Positions 12,653-22,982 of a stretch of DNA of 64,000 nt are shown here, one piece after another. Source of the DNA: Spirodela intermedia (taxonomy: Eukaryota > Streptophyta > Magnoliopsida > Alismatales > Araceae); NCBI GenBank assembly GCA_902729315.2, contig LR746274.1, forward strand, positions 1,178,001 through 1,242,000. The letters are read 5' to 3'. Every line of letters begins with the position of its first letter. Position 1 is the first letter of the stretch. The notes under the pieces were generated by a model that saw only the letters and a program-made list of their open reading frames with translations, was not told the origin of the DNA and made no database searches. Both the position numbers and the translations under genes were made by a program.

Positions 12653-13066
12653 ATGACGCCCATGGCGGCAGCCCTGGCCCTTCTCTTGGCCTTGAGCGGT
12701 ATGGTGGTGATCTCTGCTGACAAGTACCCGTCCCCTTCTCCACCGCCTTACCATTACAAATCTTCACCACCTCATCCACCTAAGGAGCACTACCCTCCTC
12801 CTCCGAAGAAGCACTATTACTACAAGTCCCCCCCACCGCCCTCTCCTCCCAAGCACTACTACTACAAGTCCCCCCCACCGCCCTCTCCTCCCAAGCACTA
12901 CTACTACAAGTCCCCCCCACCGCCTTCTCCTCCCAAAAAGCACTACTACTACAAGTCTCCCCCTCCACCTCCTCCGAAGAAGCACTACTACTATAAGTCT
13001 CCCCCGCCACCCCCTCCCAAGGTGCACTACTACTACAAATCACCGCCGCCACCACACAAGTACTGA
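12653..13066 (+). CDS. Short extensin, Tyr/Lys-rich (hydroxyproline-rich cell wall glycoprotein)
   Basis: A single-exon 137-residue protein. Residues 1-22 are a signal peptide (Ala/Leu-rich core ending VVISA). The rest is repetitive: SPPPP or SPPPPSPP blocks alternate with KHYYYK, about five regular units after two looser ones. SPPPP is the classic Ser-Hyp4 glycosylation motif. The clustered tyrosines are the residues that cross-link extensins by isodityrosine or di-isodityrosine bonds in the wall. It is shorter than classical extensins (often 250-400 aa) and ends PPPPHKY. A second Met at codon 4 could also start it. A TATA box and a poly(A) signal flank it. The internal repeats are nearly identical at the DNA level, which suggests recent expansion or gene conversion. 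Open frames on the other strand are shadows of the repeats. Confidence 0.93.
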   Translation: MTPMAAALALLLALSGMVVISADKYPSPSPPPYHYKSSPPHPPKEHYPPPPKKHYYYKSPPPPSPPKHYYYKSPPPPSPPKHYYYKSPPPPSPPKKHYYYKSPPPPPPKKHYYYKSPPPPPPKVHYYYKSPPPPHKY

Positions 13067-13308
13067 TAACGTCTCTACTGGGGTCATTATGGCCAACGGT
13101 AGTGAAATAAGAGCCAAAGTCATCCCTACTCCATGGCGCAGGGTACTCTGGAGTGGATCCAGAACCAGGCAGTTATTGGGCAGGGAGGAAGACGAGTGGG
13201 AAGTTTCTATAGAATAATGTGCTGCTGGACTCAGTCTGGCTCTGTGTGCATTGTTTCGCCAGAGGCTGTATCGTTTATTCCACATGCTCTTGTTTGTCAG
13301 ACTTACTA

Positions 13309-13314
13309 AATAAA
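13309..13314 (+). terminator. Poly(A) signal of the extensin gene
   Basis: AATAAA 243 bases after the extensin stop codon, at a usual 3'-UTR distance. Confidence 0.55.
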
Positions 13315-13327
13315 CTGTATTTGTCAT

Positions 13328-13883
13328 ACCTCTCCACTCTCTCCCTCCCTCTCTCTATCTTTATCTATCTATGTATCTCTGTCTCCCGTAGGAAAATGAG
13401 CTACAAATGGAGTGGAAATACACCCATATTTGAGGGAGAAAAGGAGCTGAAACAGAGGAAGAGAGGAGCTCGTGGAGCTAGAAAAAGTCCTAAAAATAAA
13501 ATGCCTTAAACTATTTTCATTGGAGGAGAGAGAGGGTTTTATATGGGGGAGAGAAGAAGGGCTAAAGATGCCCGGCCCACTTCAGCTCCACATGTACACG
13601 ACCCTCCAAGTCGGTCTAGAATATCCCATGTCTTGTCCCTGCGTTTTAACGTCTTTTCTTCATTTTGACTGTTTTGCATTAATTATCATAATCTTCCTCT
13701 TTCTTAACCCTGTCGTAATCTAGTGCATCGTCGTCCCTCTGATTCGGCGAAACAACACCCCCGACTCCCCGTTGATCTTGTTGATCCTGCCGGCTCAGCT
13801 CGATGCTTCACCGCCGGTCTGGTACTCATCCATGGCAGCGCTGCCGCAAATGGATAAGAAAACGAGAAAACGCAGGCGAAGGC
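13328..13883. other. Spacer between the extensin gene and the gypsy element
   Basis: Begins with a C/T-rich tract with TATC repeats (about 13332-13385). After that I see nothing recognisable. Confidence 0.5.
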
Positions 13884-14243
13884 TGATGTGATCTTCGCAT
13901 CCCCTAATCGCTTCCAGAAAGCCCGACGGGCAGTACGCTGCAGAAAGTCAAACAATGGCAAGGGACCACCAACCAACGGCAAGGACTTGACAAGGTATAG
14001 CCGTTCGGGGCGCCTTGCGGTCAGAATGTCCTATTTAAAAGAGTCAAGATGCGAAGGGTTTTCCAGCCCTCTCGATGTGGTCACCGTTTTTGAGGGAATC
14101 CTCTTTCGAGGTTTTCCTTAAGTCTTTTCCTATTTCCTAGTATGTGATCCTTTAGTTTCGTTCTATCATTAATAAAGATCCTTTTCCGTCTTCTTCTGTG
14201 GTCAAGATACCTGTTTTGTCGCACTGATTTTCCAGACTCGTCA
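13884..14243 (+). repeat. Left LTR of the gypsy element
   Basis: Starts TGATGTGATCTTCGCA and ends GACTCGTCA. It aligns over its length with 19807-20160: matching start, CAAACAA..CAAGGAC blocks, CTTTTCCT.TTTCCTA, and an AATAAAGATCC / AATAAAAATCC block that includes the likely LTR poly(A) signal near 14170. It keeps more CpG sites than the right LTR. Confidence 0.85.
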
Positions 14244-14246
14244 TAT

Positions 14247-14259
14247 TGGTATCAAAGCC
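14247..14259 (+). other. Primer-binding site
   Basis: TGGTATCAAAGCC, one base off the common plant initiator tRNA-Met site TGGTATCAGAGCC, placed 3 bases after the LTR end. Confidence 0.8.
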
Positions 14260-14529
14260 TCATGCTGCCCAAATCAAATGATGAAGTTGGACAACTGGAA
14301 AAGAGGTCAACAAGCTCTGTCAGGATCTACACGATATCAAACATGATCTGGCTGTCCTCTTAGAACAGGACAAGACTGTCGCCCAATAGCTGGAGTTTCT
14401 TGTATGGCCAGATGCGGACAAAGATGAGGGTGAGTCTGGTCGAGTTAGTCAAATCCCATTTTCGGTCAAGAGGGAGGACCGCCATTACGAGATTGGCCAC
14501 ACCGCGACGACTTAACCCAAGGGGAACCA

Positions 14530-14800
14530 TACTATGGAGCCCTCAAAGTCGAAATGACCGTTTTTAACGGTGAAAATCCGGCGTGATGGTTTTCGTGCTG
14601 AGTTATATTTTCAGTTCACTGGCTGACTGAGCCTGAGAAATTAATGGCCACGGGAATGAGCCCTGAAACCAAAGCCATTGTCTGGCTCCAATGAACGGTT
14701 GTAAAAAAATCTTTCAAAACTTGGGAGAACCTTCGCCATCAATTCTTATAGTGTTTCAGCGACAATCAGTCAGAGTTCTTCGACTAAATATTTTTTGGAA
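14530..14800 (+). pseudogene. gag remnant of the gypsy element
   Basis: Reads VEMTVFNGENP, then VHWLTEPEKLMATGMSPETKA and WLQ, typical of the gypsy gag (retrotrans_gag) domain. In-frame stops replace the expected WxxR and other residues. Confidence 0.75.
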
Positions 14801-16059
14801 ATTAAACAACATGTTTCTATTGTTTTAATGGGAGAATATCAAGAAGAATTCAAGTTAATTGCCGCAGCAGTTTAGGACTTTCTCAAACCAATCTTCAAAA
14901 ACACGTTTCTCAAGAGAGTAAAGTGACACGTTTGAGCTGAAGTTTATCTCTTGAAGTTTGTAGGGCGCAAAGCACTGATGCAGACATTGTAGAAGGTGGA
15001 AGCACTGAATTTTGCACTCAGATCTCTGGATGGAAATGGAAGAGTTAGAAATTTCAAAAGTGTCAACTATGATTCAGGAAACCAAAATTATTTACTTCGG
15101 TATCAAAAGGTCTTGAAACTTTTCTTGGCCGACAAGGAGAACTCAAGGGGACCAAAGACGAAGCCAGTATGATTCATGAAAGACAAGCTCTAGAAAAGAT
15201 CAAGAGGCCGACTCCGATACCCTCAGAATTTAAGCCCAATGCACTCAAGGCCTGTGCTTCTTGTGTAAGGAGTACACTCAAGGGCATTATTTTTGGCACA
15301 AGTTATAAGTTCTAGCGATCAATGAAGACCCTCTTGAAGTCTGGAGTCATAAAGAAGGGAGCATATCTCTGTCACACAACCATAGAAAGAGACTTGGCCT
15401 ACATAGAGCTCGCGGCAAATGCCATTGTGAAGAATCGTCACTCTGCACCTTCAAATTTTGAGACTATATCAAGGGAAACTTAGTCACGGTACTCATGGAT
15501 AATAAAGTCGTATATAATTTATCTCCAGACAGATAGCCCACAAATTGAAGCTTCCAATGACAACAACACCATAGTTTCAAGTAATAGTCAAGACCAGAGA
15601 CAGAAAAAAATAGGGGATTGGTAATCACTAATAGTAATCAAAGATTTCTTACTTCTTCTAATAGTATAAAATGAATGAATACTATGAAAACTATAAATAC
15701 AGATCTCAATATGGAGTAATGCCTTTCTACCACTTCCAACAAACCAACAATATATGGTTCTTCAAGATGACTCCAAACCAGAACAACAAGGTATTGCCTT
15801 TAAAATATTGTCGAAGGTTATTATGCAAAAGAATGAACTCCTAATTTAAAATCATTGTTCCACACTAAGTCGTCCCTATACAACAATTTAAGAACGACAA
15901 CTCCATATAATTTCTTTAAGGTATTCGAGGAGATAACCTAACTTCTACCCAAAAGAAATAAATTGATCGTGTAATTATTTTAGAACTCAACACTAAACTC
16001 ATAGATGTGCAGCCATTTTGATACCCTCAAAATGTATATCATAGACATCATTTGTCACT

Positions 16060-16830
16060 CCATCAGCATTTATTCAATATCAATGCTTCTGATAAGGAAG
16101 AAAGATGGCATGTAGCATTTTTGTGAACACTATCACATACTCAACAAACTCATCATTTGAGATAGATTTTCAATCCTAACCATTTAGAAATTACTCTATG
16201 AATTCTGAGATCTATCAAGGTTGGGATATCATCAAATTCATATCAATAAATAAGACATTTTGAAGATAGGCACAAGGGGACACTATGAGTTTCTCATCAT
16301 GCCATTTTGTATTTTCAATATACTAGAGACCTTTCAATCTCTCATGAACCACATCTTTTGAGAGTTCATTCGAAAATTTGTTCTAATCTTATTTGATGAC
16401 ATCCTTGTTTTAAACTCTAACAAAGACATACACATGTAACACCTATTTCAGTTTTTTTCTCTGCTCTAAATATGTTAGTTATATATTAATCACAAAATGT
16501 GTTTTTGGATAAGATAAAATTGAATATTTGAGGCACCAATCGCTACTGAAGGTGTAGCAATGGATCAAGGGAAGATACATGTGGTGTTAAATTAGTCATC
16601 CCTTACAAATCTGATACAACTATGGAGATTTCTAGGGTTGACGAAGTATTACCACTGATTTGTAACAATATGGCCTTATGGTTTGATAGCATGACCACTG
16701 ACCTAATGACTTCCAAAAGAATCCCTTCCTTTAGGGTCATCTATTGAGGAGGCTTTCCAATGTCTTGAGAAGGCATTAATGACAGCACCAGTGGTCTCTC
16801 CCAAATTTCTCAAAGAAGTAGAGATTGATT
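16060..16830 (+). pseudogene. Reverse transcriptase remnant of the gypsy element
   Basis: In order: IRKKDGM.HFCEHYHILNKL (fingers), QGYHQIHINK (palm), GHYEFLIMPF, FDDILV (the YxDD-type catalytic motif, here with Phe), then LEKALMTAPVVSPKF in the connection to RNase H. Several stops and frameshifts interrupt it. Confidence 0.8.
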
Positions 16831-17779
16831 TGTAGAAGTAGTACTCATCTAGCATCAGCAACCAATGATTTTATTTAATCCAAAATTTTCATCCTCAAGT
16901 GAAGTAAGAATGATATATGAGCAAGAATTGATGTCCATGATATTGGTCATGTTGAAAAAGAGATATTAATCATGGGGAAGAATATTTTTCATCTATATTA
17001 ATTAGCACAACTTAAAGTACTTCTTGGAGCAATGATAGTGATGCTAAACTATCATTGATGGCTATCAAAAAACAATAGTTTTGAATTCGAGATTACTTAA
17101 TTAAGGCTGAAGCAAAAAATTAAGCAACAAACACATTGTCTTAAAAACCTAGTGGCATGTAACTCCAATCAACTCAAGTAAACGACTTAAACTTGTTTGA
17201 TCTGGATTTTATTGCATAGGAGAATCAAACATATTCATAACTTAAACAAATCACTAGCATCGTACAACAAATTTCAAAAAAATCTTCAATTTCAACAAAA
17301 AATTCAAAAAATAGGGATATCTTTTCTAACATCAATGACTGGTATTGTTGAAGACTAACATACACATACCTATCATTTTACATGAATTTCATAATTCAAT
17401 AATAAGGAGTCATTATAAGTTCCTTTAGGCACACAAATGGATTGGAAAAAACATACAAGCTTGTTCGATTTTCCAACAGAACAAAACATATATTTTATCC
17501 CTAACTTTCTTTCTCCAAAAAAGCCGTCCCAAAAATAAATTGAGATGATATTTTTCATAAATTTTATTCAACGAGTACCAACATGAAATGGATATAACAT
17601 AATTTTAGCCATTATTGATCAACTGAGTTAGTATTCTCAATCTCTTCTCTCAAACTTCATTTTACAACTAGAATGTGTCAAAAGATTTTCTCCCAAATGT
17701 TGTTCATTTACACAAGTTTCTAGCCTCATCCACATGAATTGAGACTAGATTTTTTTAACTAATTTATTGAGGTAGATGT

Positions 17780-18360
17780 TCAGAATGTAGGAGACTCTTC
17801 TTTGTTGAAGCAGTCGGTATTATCCTCAAATGAATGGGCAAATAAAAGTGATAATCATGGATGTGAAACCTACCAAAAGGGGTCTCACAATAATCTGCCC
17901 CAATTGTGGAGTAAGTGGCTCAATTGGGTCAAATTTTAGTACAATGCCAACCATCATCCTTTGACAAGTACCACACCCTTCAAGATGATCTATGGATGGG
18001 ATCCCTTAGCACTGCTCTAATATTGGCATTCTAAGGCAAGTAGTGACATCATGGAAAAGCACATTGAAGAAAGGGATGAAGCTCTAGAGAAACTCAAACA
18101 ATGTAGGTTCATATGAAGGCTCATGCAAACAAGAACCATCATCATGTGCACTTGGATATCCGTGACTTAGTCTATTCTAGATTGAGGCCTAATTGGCTTC
18201 AATTTCTCACCCATAGTCTTCACTTTTTACTTATTGGCTCACTGTCATATTGACTAGAGTTACCACCAACCACAAGTATTCATTTCGTTTTTCATGCATT
18301 CAACTGAGGAAAGTCATCAAAGGTGAAAGACATACTCATCCTCTGTTCATAAAACTATAA
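17780..18360 (+). pseudogene. Integrase C-terminal remnant of the gypsy element
   Basis: Reads YYPQMNGQIKV (family form YHPQTDGQTEV), then W..W..WVKF/YN-like pieces, TPFKMIYG, and later VHLDIRDLVYSRLRPN. That order fits the catalytic Glu region and the C-terminal domain of Ty3/gypsy integrases. It is broken by stops. No chromodomain is visible. Confidence 0.75.
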
Positions 18361-19792
18361 CACATCATCTTTATTTGATAAATAATATGTAATTAATATA
18401 ATTGATGTATTAAATAATTTTAAATGATATATATTTAATGTGAAATAAAGCCAAATATATTTCAGATTAATTTCATGAAATACATGTTCAATGTAAGATT
18501 TTTGTATGTTTTTCTTATATATATTTTTAAATTATTTTTTGATTTAATCTAATTATAATTAGAGTTATGGAATCCTAGTTGGAGTTCATTTTTTTAGATG
18601 AAACTAACTTTTGGTGATTTTTCATAATATCTTTGAAATATGGGTTGATCTCTAGAGATATTCTAAAGCCTATCAAGGAAGTCCATTAAGAGGCCAATTG
18701 GGACACTTTATTTAATTAAATTAAAATGATTTGAGGAGAGAGAAATGAACAAAAATGGGTATAAACGAGGAGCAATTGCCAAAGAAATGGGCAGAGAAAT
18801 GGAATCCTAATTCTCACTGAAAATCAATCAATTATTAAACAAATTGGTTCTGCTAAGTGATGGATGGGAGTGTTCTTCTAGTTCTTCATGAATTTCTAAA
18901 ACTATTTTTTGATAAAATAATGATTTTTACTTTATTTAGAATTCATTTTCTCAATTCATTTAGATGATAGGTATATGAATCGAGGAAATGATTGATTTTT
19001 AGGATGTTTATTTATGATTCCACTTGAATTAGTTCGTCTGCTCATCCTCATTATCAAAGGGGGGAAATCTCTATTTTTAATCTATTTATGTCTGATTCTT
19101 TACATTTTTCGAGTTCATAGTACTTCTATCTTTGTTTAAGAACTAGATTATGCAACAAAAATTGATTGATTCATCTCAGATTTTGAATTCATTTGTCTGC
19201 CTCATCCTCAATGTAAATGAGAGATTTTTTATTTTTACTGTCTTTTAATTTCGTTTTCTTAATGTTTGTCTGCAGGGAATCAACTCTAAACTCATTTACT
19301 ATCCTCAATCTTCCTATTTTTGTATTTTATTTCATCTAGTTTTCTTAATACACATCGTCCATTTTGGTGCTATTAGTTCTGTCTGCCAATAGAGTCATTT
19401 CGCTCTCCTCTCGTCTCCCCTCTTTTCTTTGTTAATCATTAGGCTTTTATTACATTTTAATTATTTCATACAAAACCAAGCTAAAAATCATTACATATCA
19501 AAGATTTGACACTGAAAAGGGAGGGCTAGAGCTGATCAGAGCTGATCAAGTACAAAATATATTTTCTTCTCCTGCAAGTACTTTATAAATGTGAATTTAG
19601 TTTTATAATTTAACACCTCTTAATACAACGACTAGTAGACAATCAGACATCTAGGAGACATGAAAAAAACCACACGACATCAAAGTTCTAGCTCAACAAG
19701 GCAACCTTTGAAACTCAGAGGTCACTTGGGATGATGCTTAGAAGCTCTAGCAATAATTTTCAGGATTTCACCTTAAAAACAAGGTGAAAAAT

Positions 19793-19806
19793 GTAGAGGA
19801 GAATAT
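19793..19806 (+). other. Polypurine tract
   Basis: GTAGAGGAGAATAT directly before the right LTR start TGATATGATCC. This is the expected position for plus-strand priming. Confidence 0.65.
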
Positions 19807-20160
19807 TGATATGATCCTCACACCTAACTGCTTATGGAAAGCTTGATGGGCAACACACCACAAGAAGTCAAACAACAACAAGGGACTGTCAATCAACAGC
19901 AAGGACCTGATAGTCAACCTTATTATAAAAATAAAGCCAAGGAGGGGAAAAAAAAGAGTAAAGTTAGTTCTTATGAGGAGATCAGCCCTCTTGAAGTGAT
20001 CACACGATTTTCAAGGAAATCTTCTAAGGTTTTCATTAGTCTTTTCCTCTTTCCTAAGTGTGTGATCATTAGGTTCATGATGTCATCAATAAAAATCCTT
20101 TTTCTTCTTCTTATATTGTCAATATAGCCATCTTCTCACATTGATTTCTTAGACTTCTCC
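19807..20160 (+). repeat. Right LTR of the gypsy element
   Basis: Aligns with the left LTR from TGATATGATCCTCACA to AGACTTCTCC. Many differences are C-to-T or G-to-A, often at CpG sites kept in the left copy. The open frame at 19834-20127 is chance coding within the LTR. Confidence 0.82.
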
Positions 20161-21060
20161 CTTAAATTTGATGGGTCTCATCAAGGACCAACCTAGGGAA
20201 GGTAGTAGCTGTCCTTGGCCTGCTACTCAGCGATAGGATGTGGCCAGTGCCACTCGGGAGGCCTCCCAACCAAAAGGCCTCTACCATCTTAAAGAGATAA
20301 ATGGGGGGCAGAGGGGATGTGATTGGGGAGGGCAAACACTTGTGAAGCCCTCAAGTGAGTCCTCCCTCCATCCTCACTCTCTTTGAATTATTCAAGAACA
20401 ATAACACCTAGATGTGCATCAGGTCCCTAGAGAAGACAATCTCTTCCTCACACATGGAGCTGGCAACTGTGAGGATGAGTGATGGTGATAACAAGGCAGT
20501 AGTATAAGAGCTCGAAAATCACATTAACAAGTTTAATTCGAAAATCAACAAATTGATCTCCATGGATATTAATTTTGATGATGAAATAAGATTATTAATT
20601 TTGTTATCTTCTTGTGGAGTTGTAGTGAGTGTTGTCAACAATTCTTCAGGTTCAAGAAAATTGAAATTGGATAAAGTTTGCGACATTATTTTAAGCAAGA
20701 ATAATCATAAGAGATAACTAGAACAAATATCTACTTCAGTTTTAAAATTTTGAAGAGAAGGTAAGAATAAATTAGAAAGTCGATAATATGACAATTGCAA
20801 ATTGAGAAGAAGTCAATCAAAAGGTCTATACAACAGATGTTGACAATGTAGAAAAGTGTTGTTCATTAGGAGAAATTGCAAGGAGACAATAGAATGTCAA
20901 TCAAGGGCAGATCTGTGCTAATAAATCTACAATCTATTATGACAAAAGAGAGAAAGTATGTTCTAATTTTGGAAGTAGACTCTCCACTAAAGTCTTGAAC
21001 TTTAAACTTTGGCACCTCATCCCACTCCACCTCATGTAAATAGTAGATGACTAGCTTCAT
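20161..21060. other. Degenerate repetitive DNA, no gene recognised
   Basis: No domain could be named. Position suggests it may be the eroded gag or protease part of the copia element whose integrase follows. Confidence 0.4.
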
Positions 21061-21920
21061 TATTGGAAATTAGGACAAGGTATATCTTGTTGATGATGAG
21101 CCTTTGAATATTGTTGGCAAAGGTACAATTCAAATTAGAAAAGGATGAAAGTGTTAATGTCAAAAGAGAAGCTATTGAACTTGAAATCAGTCGAACTTTT
21201 TATTTACAAAAGTTACATTTTCGACAAGCAAAAGAATATATTTGTCTTAAAAAAATTGTTAAACCAGAAATGTTGGAGTTGGTTCATACCAATGTATGGA
21301 GATCTTCGTTCATTCCTTCACTTGGAGGGTCAAGATATTATGGCATATTTATTAACATCTCAACTTGAAAGATATGAGTTTATTTTTAAAAAAATAAATT
21401 TAATATTTGGTGACTTCAAAAAAATTAAAAAGTGAAGTTGAGTTTGAGTTTGGTCTCAAAGTTAAATGTATGTGATCAGACAATGGTGATTAGTATGATA
21501 AGCAAACATTCATGAGATTATGTCCAAAGCATGGGATTCAGATGTAGAACACAGTTATGAGCATGCAACAATAAAATAATGCTATTGAGAAGATGAGTAA
21601 GACTTTGAAGAACAAGTGAGTAATGAATTTATATGTTGGGCGGCCGTCAATTTTTTGAACAGAAGATGTCAACACATTAGCCCATCTATTTAATATGGGA
21701 CCGTCAATGCCCCTAGACCATCAAATACCGAAAGAGTGATGGACCTTCCCCTAGCCGAGAATATGATGTTTCACTCCAAGAAGAAATAATATACAGTTGA
21801 GGTATCAATTCATCTGCAGCTTGTTAGAGTATAAGACTTTGGCACTTGAAAAAGTCAACACATCAAAGAATCTAATGGGCATGTTGACTGAGACAATTGC
21901 CACCAAAAAATTGGGGCTAT
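21061..21920 (+). mobile_element. Ty1/copia integrase fragment (decayed), second copy
   Basis: Open from 21111 to 21368, giving KLHFRQAKEYI, then LELVHTNVW and PSLGGSRYYGIFIN: the GAG-pre-integrase and the start of the integrase core. Then, with frameshifts, VNTLAHLFNMGPSMPLDHQIP from the end of the core. Positions 21361-21600 match 8365-8600, so both belong to one family. No RT follows. Confidence 0.8.
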
Positions 21921-22358
21921 ATATGATAGTAATTGGTCACTAGAGTCAGCTAAGTAGAATTTGCACAAGGGTAAGAACAATGTATCTTAGCCCTGAAGAT
22001 TGATCTCTTAGAGACTATCAGAGCTGTAATGATTGATCTCTTATTGGGCTCTAATCGGCTCTTCCACAAATATGAAGATCTAAGACGTCCAAAGACATGT
22101 CACCACCGAAAAGGCTGTAAGAGACAATCTCATTAAGGAGACTTAATCTATGTGTAATTGTAGACATAAAAGGTTTCTCCTTTAGGAAACTTGCCATTCT
22201 TTCCATCTCTTCTTGTGTGTTGCATTTTGCATCAGATTCCTGCTGTGAAGAAGAAATAAATGAGTACACTCTAATCTCCAACAACTCACTTCAACAGATC
22301 TGAGTCCTCCAAGGTTGTATCGTTCTTTTTCCTCTCCACTTTTCTTCCCTCACGAAGG

Positions 22359-22387
22359 AGGGAGAGAGAGAGAGAGAGAGAGAGAAG
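22359..22387 (+). repeat. (GA)n microsatellite
   Basis: Uninterrupted GA dinucleotide run about 600 bases beyond the CAND1 stop codon. Confidence 0.9.
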
Positions 22388-22400
22388 ATGAGAGCATTGG

Positions 22401-22557
22401 CACAGTGGCAAACTGAAGAGGCTGAAGAAGAAGGCGATCCTGCAGAGGTTCATGATTGGGCAGAGCGTCATGTTGGGCCATGACGACGGCTACCACCTAG
22501 TCTCCGCCATGGCCAAGGATCTACTTCTCAACTGCCACATCCATTTGGGACGCTGAC
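22401..22557 (+). other. Unrecognised coding-like fragment
   Basis: A plus-strand reading from about 22412 to a TGA at 22556 gives LKRLKKKAILQRFMIGQS followed by HDDGYHLVSAMAKDLLLNC. The composition looks protein-like and a possible splice acceptor (GGCACAG) precedes it. I cannot assign a family and see no start or upstream exon. It may be a captured gene piece or chance. Confidence 0.2.
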
Positions 22558-22577
22558 TTCTCTCTCTCTCTCTCTCC
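22558..22577 (+). repeat. (CT)n microsatellite
   Basis: CT run near the presumed 3' end of the CAND1 transcript. Confidence 0.85.
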
Positions 22578-22982
22578 CTCAAGGGTAATACATAAAAGCC
22601 GATTTATGAAACATTGACTCGGCTAAATATGGAACCAACCAAGCCAAGAAAAATACCGAGCACATAAAGAGGTCAAAACTGTAAACGGAGGGCTACGATC
22701 TATACATCGACGATCATGATCCCATTAACAAAAACCGGCATCACCAAGATATTGTAAAAAACCAGGTTCACAGCCTTCAGTACCCCGAAAGAGGAAGAAA
22801 CAGAGAATTCGATCTCTTGATGAAAACCCTAAGGCAGAAGGTTACCTCTCGAGCAGCCTTCGAGAACAGGAAGAGCCCCCACTGCTCGCTCGATCCTTCC
22901 TCCCTCGGAGGCCTGGGAAGCTACCTGAAAAGATGCCGCCCGCCGATCTGGTTTTCTGGTGGTGATCGATGGGGCAGATCAT

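Larger units (their letters stand above)
13884..20160 (+). mobile_element. Complete but dead Ty3/gypsy LTR retrotransposon (6.3 kb)
   Basis: Two LTRs of about 360 and 354 bases bound the element. A tRNA-Met-like primer-binding site lies 3 bases inside the left LTR, and a polypurine tract abuts the right one. Inside, in plus-strand order, are gag, RT, RNase H start and the integrase C-terminal half, all riddled with stops and indels. Gene order RT then integrase marks it as Ty3/gypsy. The flanks next to the LTRs (AAGGC left, CTTAA right) do not form an obvious target duplication, as expected for an old insertion. It lies between the extensin gene and the CAND1 3' end and interrupts neither. 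Confidence 0.88.

Noticed and set aside
12764-13055. Arg/Val-rich and Ser/Ala-rich minus-strand frames
   Set aside because: Shadows of the repetitive extensin coding sequence.
19834-20127. 97-codon plus-strand frame
   Set aside because: Lies wholly inside the right LTR of the gypsy element.
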